From positions 2,356,001 to 2,420,000 of the forward strand of contig NZ_CP047898.1 of assembly GCF_009911795.1 (NCBI RefSeq): a DNA stretch of 64,000 nt. The letters run 5' to 3'. Shown here one piece after another: positions 57,485-64,000 of this stretch; within the stretch, counting starts at the first letter, position 1; every line of letters starts with the position of its first letter. The translations under genes and the position numbers were made by a program. Origin of the DNA: Pseudarthrobacter psychrotolerans (GTDB taxonomy: Bacteria; Actinomycetota; Actinomycetes; Actinomycetales; Micrococcaceae). The notes below the pieces were generated by a model that did not search any database, was not told the origin of the DNA, and saw only the letters and a list, made by a program, of their open reading frames with translations.

Positions 57485-58135
57485 TTATGGGCGCTTCCGT
57501 TCAGTGGGAAGTACCGGTTTTGGCACGGCAGGCGACGGCGCAGGGTGTGTCTGTTTTTGATCCGCAGGCGCCGGGGCATCCGAGTGTGGCGCGGCCGGGT
57601 CCGTGGGAGATGCCTCCGGGCCCGGGGTCAGCCAGGAAGGAATTCCATGTGGAATCGTCCCGGGCGGTGTGCCCGGCACTGCCGGGGGTACCACCGTCGA
57701 CGATCCGGGGCCACCGCTGGCCGCCGGTGACGGCGTCGGGGAGCCCGAAGTGGCCACGGAGGGAACGGCGGGGGACGGCTGCGGGCCCGTGGTGAGGGCT
57801 GTGACGATGGTGGCGACGGTGTCATGCAGCCCTGCGCGGAAGCCCTCATCCGTCGCGGCCGCAGCGGCTGTGCCTGCCCCGAGGGTGGCGGCGACGGCCA
57901 GGACCGTGAAGGCGGCTCGACGGACCCGGCGGGGTGCGGCGTCGAGGCGGACTACGTTGGAGGCGCCGGGCACCAGAAAGGCCGCAACCTCGGGCGAGGG
58001 AACGGGCGGCTCTCCTGTTCCAAGGGCGCGCAGCTCGAGCAGGACGGGCCTGAGCAGGTCGGACTCTTCGGTGTTTGATTCCCGAAGCAGCCGATCGATG
58101 ATGCGGGCGTCGCCGTGATCAGGTGCGGTGTTCAT
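57485..58135 (-). CDS. Putative anti-sigma factor (single membrane span)
   Basis: The 216-residue protein has a cytoplasmic N-terminal part (IIDRLLRESNTEESDLLRPV), one hydrophobic helix (AAFTVLAVAATLGAGTAAAA) and a Pro/Ser/Thr-rich outer tail. Its start overlaps the end of the sigma factor gene by four bases. This arrangement is typical for anti-sigma factors, although I see no zinc-binding HxxxCxxC motif. The 196-residue protein encoded at 58816 shares its general outline. Confidence 0.65.
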   Translation of the reverse strand: MNTAPDHGDARIIDRLLRESNTEESDLLRPVLLELRALGTGEPPVPSPEVAAFLVPGASNVVRLDAAPRRVRRAAFTVLAVAATLGAGTAAAAATDEGFRAGLHDTVATIVTALTTGPQPSPAVPSVATSGSPTPSPAASGGPGSSTVVPPAVPGTPPGTIPHGIPSWLTPGPEASPTDPAAPHSDAPAPADQKQTHPAPSPAVPKPVLPTERKRP

Positions 58136-58677
58136 AATGTGCCCCGCTCTTTCATCTGAACCTGTTCCTTGAGGCCGGCCAGGGCCCGGCGCTGAAGCTG
58201 TTTGACGGCCCCGGCGCTCCTGCCCATGATGGCGGCTGTCTGTTCGATCGACAGATCCGCCACCACGCGCAGGATCAGGACCTCGCGGTAGTCATCCGGC
58301 AGTGTTTCCAGCAGTTCCGGCACTCCGGTTCCGGCGAAGGCAACGTCTTCAGGCGATGCCACGGTTCGCTTGTCGAAGCCGGGATCGTACGGTGTGCTCG
58401 CAGGGACCCTCTCCCTTCGGCGGTGATGGTCCACAGCGCGGGCGTGGGCGATGGAGAACACCAAGGTCCTAACCCCTTCGATTCCGCCGTGCAGCGCGCC
58501 CATTCGGGTATAAAGCGCCAGGAACACGTCCTGGGTGACGGCTTCCGGGTCCTCCACGCCCCTGGCGCGCAGATACCCGAACACGGACCGTGAAAGTTTC
58601 CCGTAGACGGCGCTAAACAGTTCCGCCTAGTCCATACGACCCTGCATAAAAGCCTCGTCGGCCAACGGCTCCAGCAC
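58132..58677 (-). pseudogene. ECF sigma factor with an in-frame stop codon
   Basis: The frame from the GTG at 58677 reads LEPLADEAFMQGRMD, stop (TAG at 58627-58629), then AELFSAVYGKLSRSVFGYLR, ARGVEDPEAVTQDVFLALYT and, in region 4, LLETLPDDYREVLILRVVAD, LSIEQTAAIMGRSAGAVKQL. Without the stop this is a normal sigma-70 region 2 plus region 4 protein of about 180 residues. As written, translation could only restart at the GTG 58584, which loses part of region 2.1. It overlaps the putative anti-sigma gene. Confidence 0.8.
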
Positions 58678-58815
58678 CCCCACCCGGCCCCCCGTCCGGA
58701 TAGTGAACGACTGCCCGTGAAAAACCGGCCGCCGTACACCGCCCCCTCTTATGTTGCCTTCATGGTGCCACAGGAAACCCCTCAGCAAGCGGGTTCCCTG
58801 CGACTTTCTCCGGTG

Positions 58816-59406
58816 TTACGGGCGCCCGGCCGTTGAGGGCTTGTGTGAGGCTCCGGTTGCGGCCTGGGCCGGCAACGCAGGCTTCGTGCCGGGAACTGCC
58901 GGGATATCGGCCTCGGGTTTCGCATTAGCGCCTTCCTTTGCCTCGTCACGGGGTGCTGCGTGCTCGGAGGGTGTGGTCCGGTGGTCGGCCGACTCACCCG
59001 GGCTCGCGATGCCCGCACAGTAGGTCACGATTTTCGACGCGCCCTTTGCAGCTGTCACCAAGGACGCGTACGACGTGGACGAGGCGTCCAGACCGCCACG
59101 GGTGTACGCCTCACAGAGGCCGTACGCTGCCGGGCCGGTCGCGTCCGGCCCCACCGGCGTCGCCGACGGGGCAGCCGAAGCCGTCTTCCGTTCGTTCGCT
59201 TTCCCGGTGGCTTTCGCCGCATCGGCCTCGGATGGCCCGGCCGTGCGCGGGGCAGGTGCACCAACAAAATCGTGGGCGCCTTGCTGGACGGTATCCGGCA
59301 GCGAACCTGTATATGCGGCGGCACCTGTGCCGCCGACTGCCAAAGCACCTGCTGCCAAGGCACCAGCCGCCAGCTTGCTGCTGACAAAAACGGTGAGGAA
59401 AGACAT
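58816..59406 (-). CDS. Exported Ala/Pro-rich protein of unknown function
   Basis: The 196-residue protein has an N-terminal hydrophobic helix (SSKLAAGALAAGALAVGGTG) and a long low-complexity Ala/Pro/Ser/Lys-rich tail. The middle reads AYGLCEAYTRGGLDASSTSY, a pattern I recall in proteins encoded next to actinobacterial ECF sigma factors. It is preceded by the GCGTAAC-N16-CGATTAC promoter and sits upstream of the sigma gene on the same strand. Function unknown. Confidence 0.7.
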   Translation of the reverse strand: MSFLTVFVSSKLAAGALAAGALAVGGTGAAAYTGSLPDTVQQGAHDFVGAPAPRTAGPSEADAAKATGKANERKTASAAPSATPVGPDATGPAAYGLCEAYTRGGLDASSTSYASLVTAAKGASKIVTYCAGIASPGESADHRTTPSEHAAPRDEAKEGANAKPEADIPAVPGTKPALPAQAATGASHKPSTAGRP

Positions 59407-59976
59407 ATGAGCCTCCGAAGTTCGGTGACACGCTTAGACAGGCGGCGCCTGCACATAGGTAATCGCCCGCGCATCGGAAAAGTTACGCAACCGCCGGACT
59501 GTGACTGTTAGTTCGGAATGGCGGCTTTTTTCCCAGCAGATCACACCGACCGGGGAACTCTGCCTGGACGGGACAAGCTCATCTTTGGGAAGCACACAGT
59601 TCCCCCAGCGGCTAGTCTTCGGCCGGTTGCGGTCCGACCGATGGGTTCTTGCGCTCCCGGCGAGCCTCCACGTGAGGATGACCTGCTGGGGCATCCCGCA
59701 TTGCGTTTCTGGGCTCATCACCAATCGACCGGGTGATCGCGAGCTTCTTCCTGGCGTTTCAATGGCTGCCCTGTCCCACCAGATACGTCACCAGCACCGC
59801 TGACGCCCTCTCCTGGCTCAGGCTACTCCCGCCCGAAACCGATGCGACGCCGCAATCCACTCCCGCGCCGGCGCAACTACCGGCCCGCAGGACCGGAAGG
59901 ATGCAGTCTGGTGAAGAGCGCCATCAATGGCGCCAGTTGCAGCACGGCCGGACAGCGAAGCGGCAACCGCATGACG
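59407..59976. other. Intergenic region, promoter near its left end
   Basis: Apart from the promoter at 59459-59488 I see no supported gene in these 570 bases. A plus-strand frame at 59501-59803 (MTVSSEWRLFSQQITPTGEL) stays open for 100 codons but has no clear ribosome site or known pattern, and so is left out as a gene. Confidence 0.4.
59459..59488 (-). promoter_or_regulatory. ECF-type promoter, sigma factor operon
   Basis: On the minus strand GCGTAAC (59488-59482), 16 bases, then CGATTAC (59465-59459), about 53 bp before the start of the 196-residue protein gene. Blocks and spacing are the same as at 57278-57307. This suggests that the sigma factor drives its own operon and the glycosyltransferase. 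Confidence 0.7.
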
Positions 59977-60165
59977 TCAGGGTCGGGCCTCGCGCAGCGC
60001 TCCATGCGCCCGTGCCAACCGCTCCTGCAGGCGGCGGTTCTCGTCTTTGAGCTGCCGGAAGCGTTGGTGGGCCAGTTGAAGCCGCCGTTGCATCGATGTC
60101 TCGGAGGCTCGAACAGAGAGGCTACGTCGAAGACATCCAGCCAAGGGCTGAAGGAAACGTTCCAT
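59977..60165 (-). CDS. Small coiled-coil protein (62 aa)
   Basis: The 62-residue protein has a Leu-heptad helix in its second half (MQRRLQLAHQRFRQLKDENR, RLQERLARAHGALREARP), rich in Arg and Gln. It overlaps in another frame with the end of the membrane protein gene upstream. Such short coiled coils are seen near actinobacterial mobile or stress genes, but I cannot name a family. No strong ribosome site. Confidence 0.4.
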   Translation of the reverse strand: MERFLQPLAGCLRRSLSVRASETSMQRRLQLAHQRFRQLKDENRRLQERLARAHGALREARP

Positions 60166-60495
60166 CTGCCTTCAGCCCCAGAGCAAGATGAGCCCGGCGC
60201 ACCAGATGCCGGTGCAGGAAGCTGTACACGGCGCAGAGCACAAGGATATGGCGGCGACCAACAGCGCCGTGTCGCTCGCCGCGCGGTACCAGTAGTAGCC
60301 CGGGTGGCCAAACGCAATGTCCCCTGCAACCAGGGGGAAGAGCACACCTGCCAGAAACAGCAGGCTGGCCAGGAATGGGATGAAGAGAAGCCCCTGGATC
60401 GTATTCAGCCGCTTGCCCATTCGCCTGTAACGCTCGTAATGCTTCTCCCAGGCCGCCCGGCTGGTGACAAGCAGAACCGGCTTCGTATTTTCCAT
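60122..60495 (-). pseudogene. Small four-span membrane protein, apparently frameshifted
   Basis: From the ATG at 60495 the frame reads LLVTSRAAWEKHYERYRRMG, then helix IQGLLFIPFLASLLFLAGVL and a further hydrophobic stretch to TALLVAA. It then continues best in another frame as ILVLCAVYSFLHRHLVRRAH and ends at 60122. An extra AT in CATATCC near 60252 would explain it. As written, the first frame ends early at 60172 after a Cys-rich, unlikely tail. Function unknown. Confidence 0.5.
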
Positions 60496-60655
60496 CAGAT
60501 CCCCCACAGATATCCCGTTCCTGACCAAGAGCCTAGTCCGCCCCGCAGCGCGGGGCTTTCCACCGAACCCGGCGCGCCGCCGTCGTACATCACAGCACGG
60601 AAACGACACGCTCCGCGCTGTAGCCGGAACCGGGTCCGAGGGCGGACACTAAGTC

Positions 60656-61756
60656 ATGGTGAGCACCCCAAGCGGTCCTGATCCGATCGGCCCCGGCAAT
60701 TCCGGCCCCGAGCCTGCTGCGCCTGCCGCGCCGAAACGGCGGCGAGTGATCGCGGCGGTGCTGGCGGTGGTACTGGTTGCGGTCGTCGCCGTGTCCGCCT
60801 TGCTGTTCAGCCGCCCCGCCGCGGAAGTTGCAGCCCCGGCGCCCGTCATCACCGACACCGCCACCCCCACTCCTTCGGAGACGACACCTCCACCGGCACC
60901 GGCCCCTCCTCCGCCGCCCGAACCCATCGCGGAACTCCCGGCAGCACCTATGAACATCCTGGTGATCGGCAGTGACAGCCGCGCCAACGCCCGGGAACAG
61001 GCGGCCATCACCGCGGCCACGGGCGAATCCCAGGACCACCGCTCGGATGCACTGATGCTGGTCCAGGTGCCGGCTGACCGTCACGCCCTGTACGTCATCT
61101 CCATCATGCGTGACCTGTGGGTGGACATCCCCGGGTACGGCGGTTCGAAGATCAACGCCAGCCTGGAGGTCGGTGGCATCGACCTGACAGCGCGTACCGT
61201 GGAGTCGCTGCTGGGCATTCACGTCGACCACACCCTGATGCTTGACTTCAATGGCTTCCGGGCCCTCACGGACGGGCTGGGCGGCATTGACGTTAACGTG
61301 CCGTTCCCCTTCCAGGCCACGTTCGACACCGAACATGTCTTCACCGCCGGCGTGAACCACCTGGATGGCCAGGCTGCGCTGGAATTCAGCCGCGAGCGCT
61401 ACGCCTTCGCCGACGGCGACTTCCAGCGGGTGCAGGACCAGCGGATCATGCTCCGTGCCATCCTGGCCAGGCTGACCGGCGGGGGTGCGCTCAATGATGT
61501 GAACGCCGTCCGCTCGATCGTGGGCTTTGCCGCCTGCTGCCTCACGGTGGACAAGGGCTTCGATCCTGTCCAGGCCGCCATCCTGGCCTACAGCCTGCGG
61601 AACCTGGACGTGAACGCGATCGGCACCATGACCCTGCCCACTGCCGGTGTGGGTATGGTGGCCGGGCAGTCGGTGGTGTTTCCGGACTACGCCGGGATCA
61701 ACGCGGTGGCTGGCGCGCTGAGGGACGGCAGGATCGGCGAGTACGCGGTGCCGTGA
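60656..61756 (+). CDS. LytR-CpsA-Psr (LCP) family cell-wall ligase
   Basis: The 366-residue enzyme attaches teichoic acid-like or other glycopolymers to peptidoglycan. An N-terminal helix (RVIAAVLAVVLVAVVAVSAL) and a Pro-rich linker lead to the LCP domain: MNILVIGSDSRAN, HRSDALMLVQVPADRHALYV, ISIMRDLWVDIPGYGGSKIN and LDFNGFRALTDGLGGIDVNV, with the Arg/Asp residues of the active site. It fits with the glycosyltransferase and phosphatase nearby. Confidence 0.93.
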   Translation: MVSTPSGPDPIGPGNSGPEPAAPAAPKRRRVIAAVLAVVLVAVVAVSALLFSRPAAEVAAPAPVITDTATPTPSETTPPPAPAPPPPPEPIAELPAAPMNILVIGSDSRANAREQAAITAATGESQDHRSDALMLVQVPADRHALYVISIMRDLWVDIPGYGGSKINASLEVGGIDLTARTVESLLGIHVDHTLMLDFNGFRALTDGLGGIDVNVPFPFQATFDTEHVFTAGVNHLDGQAALEFSRERYAFADGDFQRVQDQRIMLRAILARLTGGGALNDVNAVRSIVGFAACCLTVDKGFDPVQAAILAYSLRNLDVNAIGTMTLPTAGVGMVAGQSVVFPDYAGINAVAGALRDGRIGEYAVP

Positions 61757-61770
61757 GGCACTAAGTCACG

Positions 61771-61795
61771 CGGCCCCCGGCTGTACCGGGGGCCG
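61771..61795. terminator. Terminator hairpin after the LCP gene
   Basis: CGGCCCCCGG (61771-61780) and CCGGGGGCCG (61786-61795) form a perfect 10-bp stem with the loop CTGTA, 14 bp after the stop. It sits between converging genes and can serve both. Confidence 0.8.
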
Positions 61796-61807
61796 TTCAT
61801 GGGTGAG

Positions 61808-62005
61808 TCAGCTGCGCGTGGGGTCCGGGCGCAGCGGCGCCGGCCCCGGATCCGGGACGGGCAGCGGGCCGGGAGGTTCCGGCGTCGGGATGGGGCCGGG
61901 CCTTTCCGGTCCCGGGTGGCCGGGATAGGTGGGGTCCGGGCTAAAGGGGTCCGGGCCTGGTTCCGGCGGAAACGGCTCCGGTTCGTGCACTGGCGGGATG
62001 GTCAT
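61808..62005 (-). CDS. Proline-rich small protein (65 aa)
   Basis: The 65-residue protein consists largely of Pro, Glu, Gly and Asp (EPEPFPPEPGPDPFSPDPTY and similar). Its ATG is preceded by GAGAGGGGAAG, a strong ribosome site, which supports it as a real gene. I recall similar Pro-rich proteins in Arthrobacter genomes. No function is known. Confidence 0.55.
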   Translation of the reverse strand: MTIPPVHEPEPFPPEPGPDPFSPDPTYPGHPGPERPGPIPTPEPPGPLPVPDPGPAPLRPDPTRS

Positions 62006-62317
62006 GGAACTTCCCCTCTCACGCTGGGCGGGTGCGCCTTTGCGTGATCAGGATACGCCTGCCCGTGTTCCCCGAGCCAGCAGAGGAAACCCCGTTGATC
62101 TATCAGGTCGCGTCGCTCTGGAGGCTGAGAACGACTGTAAGTGATGGATCAACATGGTTACAGCGAGCGTGCGGACTACGGTGCGGCTTTTCTGCGGATT
62201 ACTTCGATTCCGAAACCACCACGATCGAAAACGTCTTCCCCGCCGAATCCACCCGCCCGCAGCCGTCCGTAGCCAACGGGGCCGCCGGCGCGGGCGGCAC
62301 TGTCGGCGGCGTTCCCG
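62006..62317. other. Intergenic sequence without a supported gene
   Basis: I see no start signals or known patterns in these 312 bases. The LCP-like remnant begins at their right end. Confidence 0.4.
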
Positions 62318-62473
62318 GTGATGTTCACTCTCCCCACCAGCGGCATCGGGACCTCGGCCGACGGGCAGTCGATTGTGCTGACCGATCCGGGAGCCATCGG
62401 CGCCATCTCGGCCGCCATGGCCGCGGACACTCTGGGCGGCTACGCGGCAGCCGACGGCCTGGCGGGTTCCTAG
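62318..62473 (+). pseudogene. C-terminal remnant of an LCP-family protein
   Basis: The frame reads FTLPTSGIGTSADGQSIVLT, DPGAIGAISAAMAADTLGGY before its stop. This lines up with the end of the LCP protein at 60656 (TMTLPTAGVGMVAGQSVVFP, DYAGINAVAGALRDGRIGEY). The rest of the gene is missing. It is likely the remains of a duplicated or replaced LCP gene. Confidence 0.6.
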
Positions 62474-62496
62474 GGTGTGCTGTTAGGCAGGACTTT

Positions 62497-62913
62497 CTAG
62501 GCAGGGCGGCGCAGCCGGACCGGCCGGGAAACCGGCGCCTTGGCTGTCTCTCCGGCTTCCCGCATCCGGGGGACGGCGAAGCTCACCACCAAGCGGGCGT
62601 TGGCGTCGTCCGTGGACCTGATGGTCAGGCTCCTGGTGCCGGGCGGCAGGGACGGAGTGAAAACCTGCAGGTTCCGGGTGCCCACACTGGCTGAATCCCG
62701 GAGCGTGTAAGGGGTACCCCAATGATCTTCGATGGCAATCTCAGGGACGGCTCTGGCGGCAGCGGATTCCACGTGGATGTTGACCACCAGGCACGTGCTC
62801 CAGACTTCGACCGAGAGTACCGTGAACTCAGCGCCGGGTGTCAGGTGCAGGCCGTACGTGGGCGGCAGGAGCATCTTCCGGAGGATGCCTTTCGGAATTA
62901 AGTTTCGCATCAT
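62497..62913 (-). CDS. Protein of unknown function (138 aa)
   Basis: The protein starts at the ATG 62913 after GGGGGC (MRNLIPKGILRKMLLPPTYG) and looks like an immunoglobulin-like or beta-sandwich fold: FTVLSVEVWSTCLVVNIHVE, IAIEDHWGTPYTLRDSASVG, LPPGTRSLTIRSTDDANARL. There is no signal peptide. The pattern resembles small actinobacterial proteins of unknown role. No partner gene is evident. Confidence 0.65.
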   Translation of the reverse strand: MMRNLIPKGILRKMLLPPTYGLHLTPGAEFTVLSVEVWSTCLVVNIHVESAAARAVPEIAIEDHWGTPYTLRDSASVGTRNLQVFTPSLPPGTRSLTIRSTDDANARLVVSFAVPRMREAGETAKAPVSRPVRLRRPA

Positions 62914-63083
62914 CGCCCCCAAAATTTACTAAGAGTGCTTACAATTAGCCCGCGATAATGACGCCCTGTCAAGGTCCTGGCCAGGGTCCTGTGGCAACCC
63001 ACAACAGCTCAAGTTAACCCGCGCCACACCGGGTGTTCATCCGGGGGAAACGGGCCGTGTCTTCGCCTCCTGCAGGGTGGGTC

Positions 63084-64000
63084 ATGACTGATATCTCACG
63101 CCGCACCATCGTCAAGGGTTCCGTACTCGCCGCAGCGCTGGCGGCCACGCCCGCCGCCGCGAACGCCAGCAGCTTCCCGGCCGGCCGGACCGGGATCCCG
63201 CTGGTCCGGAACCGCCTCACCCTGCCCAGCGGCATCGCCACCGGTGACGTCACTTCCGATTCCGCCGTGCTCTGGTCCCGCTCCTCGGCCGCGGGCCGGA
63301 TGACCGCCACCCTCCGCGCGGTGGGAGCCGGCGGCGAAATCCTGCGCGGCCGCGGAGCCTTCGAACGCACCCTCCGCGGACCCCGGGCCACCCAGGCCTC
63401 CGACTTCACGGCCAAAATCCACGCCGGCAACCTGCCATCCAACACCCGCTTCGCACTGGAGATCAGTTTCGAGGACGACGGCGGCGCGGCCGGCGAGACC
63501 GCCAAGGGAACCTTCCGCACGGCACCCGACGCCGGGACCTTCAACGGGGAGGGACGCACCGGCGGCGACACCCCGCCGTCGTCCGCCCAAAGCTTTGTCT
63601 GGACCGGCGACACCGCCGGCCAGGGCTGGGGCATCAACGAGGAGATCGGCGGCATGCGCGGCTACCGGGCCATGCACAACACCCGGCCCGACTTCTTCAT
63701 CCACTCCGGCGATACCATCTACGCCGACGGCCCCATCGCCGAAACCGTGGTCGAAAATGACGGCCAGGTGTGGCGCAACCTTGTCACGGAGGAAGTCTCC
63801 AAGGTGGCCGAAACGCTCACCGAATTCCGCGGCCGGCACCGCTACAACTCCCTGGACGCCAACATGCGCGCCATGTTCGCCGACGTCCCGGTGATCGCCC
63901 AGTGGGACGACCACGAGACCCACAACAACTGGTACCCCGGCCAGATCATCGACGACGCCCGCTACACCGTCCGCGACGCCAATACCCTCGCAGCGCGTGG
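63084..64000 (+). CDS. phoD: PhoD-type alkaline phosphatase, N-terminal part (cut by window edge)
   Basis: The protein hydrolyses phosphate esters outside the cell. The twin-arginine signal DISRRTIVKGSVLAAALAAT leads to a fibronectin-like N-domain (LPSGIATGDVTSDSAVLWSR) and the metallophosphatase core: FVWTGDTAGQGWGINEEIGG, FFIHSGDTIYADGPI and IAQWDDHETHNNWYPG, which carry Asp, His and Asn metal ligands. It is open at base 64000 after 305 codons. It is exported folded by the Tat pathway. Confidence 0.94.
   Translation, partial: MTDISRRTIVKGSVLAAALAATPAAANASSFPAGRTGIPLVRNRLTLPSGIATGDVTSDSAVLWSRSSAAGRMTATLRAVGAGGEILRGRGAFERTLRGPRATQASDFTAKIHAGNLPSNTRFALEISFEDDGGAAGETAKGTFRTAPDAGTFNGEGRTGGDTPPSSAQSFVWTGDTAGQGWGINEEIGGMRGYRAMHNTRPDFFIHSGDTIYADGPIAETVVENDGQVWRNLVTEEVSKVAETLTEFRGRHRYNSLDANMRAMFADVPVIAQWDDHETHNNWYPGQIIDDARYTVRDANTLAAR

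Noticed and set aside
59501..59803. A 100-codon frame beginning MTVSSEWRLFSQQ.
   Set aside because: It has no ribosome site, lies over the sigma-operon promoter region, and shows no known motif; it could be a decayed gene but cannot be supported.

Overview
This is a high-GC actinobacterial chromosome segment. The gene families and their order (ppsR-ppsA, GAF-ANTAR regulators, gcvPTH-glyA-sdaA under a tandem glycine riboswitch, HelR behind a rifamycin-associated element, a copper island with CopB) suggest Arthrobacter, Pseudarthrobacter or a close relative in the Micrococcaceae. No rRNA, tRNA or CRISPR array was seen.

Layout. 1-6.4 kb: PEP synthase (cut by the window edge) with its regulatory kinase/phosphatase, a small beta-rich protein, an alpha/beta hydrolase, an AAA ATPase that lacks a normal start codon, and two GAF-ANTAR regulators in tandem. 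6.4-11.4 kb is an accessory, decaying stretch: a recombinase remnant, a complete IS21-family element (6968-9712, 6-bp target duplication) sitting inside an unrecognised gene, a probable toxin-antitoxin pair, and a truncated gene ending at a rearrangement breakpoint. 11.4-22.8 kb is bounded by two direct repeats of about 1,175 bp that look identical; each carries the end of an aldolase gene and a whole nitrilase-family gene. Between them lies a catabolic cluster (GntR regulator, ethanolamine-type permease, GlnA4-type glutamine synthetase, class I amidotransferase, aldehyde dehydrogenase, short-chain dehydrogenase) that fits gamma-glutamylation of ethanolamine down to glycine and glutamate. 20.3-28 kb: a second GntR regulator, HpcH-type aldolase, nitrilase-family hydrolase and a complete peptide-type ABC importer.

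28.3-40.3 kb is a one-carbon/glycine locus on the minus strand: gcvP-gcvT-gcvH-glyA-sdaA-lipA-metF-permease-purU, led by a strong promoter and a tandem glycine riboswitch. Glycine from the neighbouring ethanolamine-type pathway could feed it (inference). Two related hairpin elements lie between genes of this locus. Back to back with it is helR with a rifamycin-associated element. 42.7-54.2 kb is a metal and copper region: an MFS exporter with an ArsR sensor, CopZ and CopB behind a CsoR-type palindrome, small periplasmic or membrane proteins, a c-di-AMP riboswitch in front of an M23 peptidase, a cysteine-rich copper storage protein and a TetR-controlled pair. 54.3-64 kb is a cell-envelope region: tyrosine phosphatase, family 2 glycosyltransferase, an ECF sigma factor (carrying a stop codon) with a putative anti-sigma factor, an LCP ligase and the start of a PhoD phosphatase.

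Two points deserve attention. First, several genes are broken by a one-base change in a G or C run (11386, 17016, 37539, 57051), including the essential-looking gcvP, so sequencing error is a serious possibility. Second, two promoters around the ECF sigma gene share a two-block motif with identical spacing, which defines a likely small regulon.
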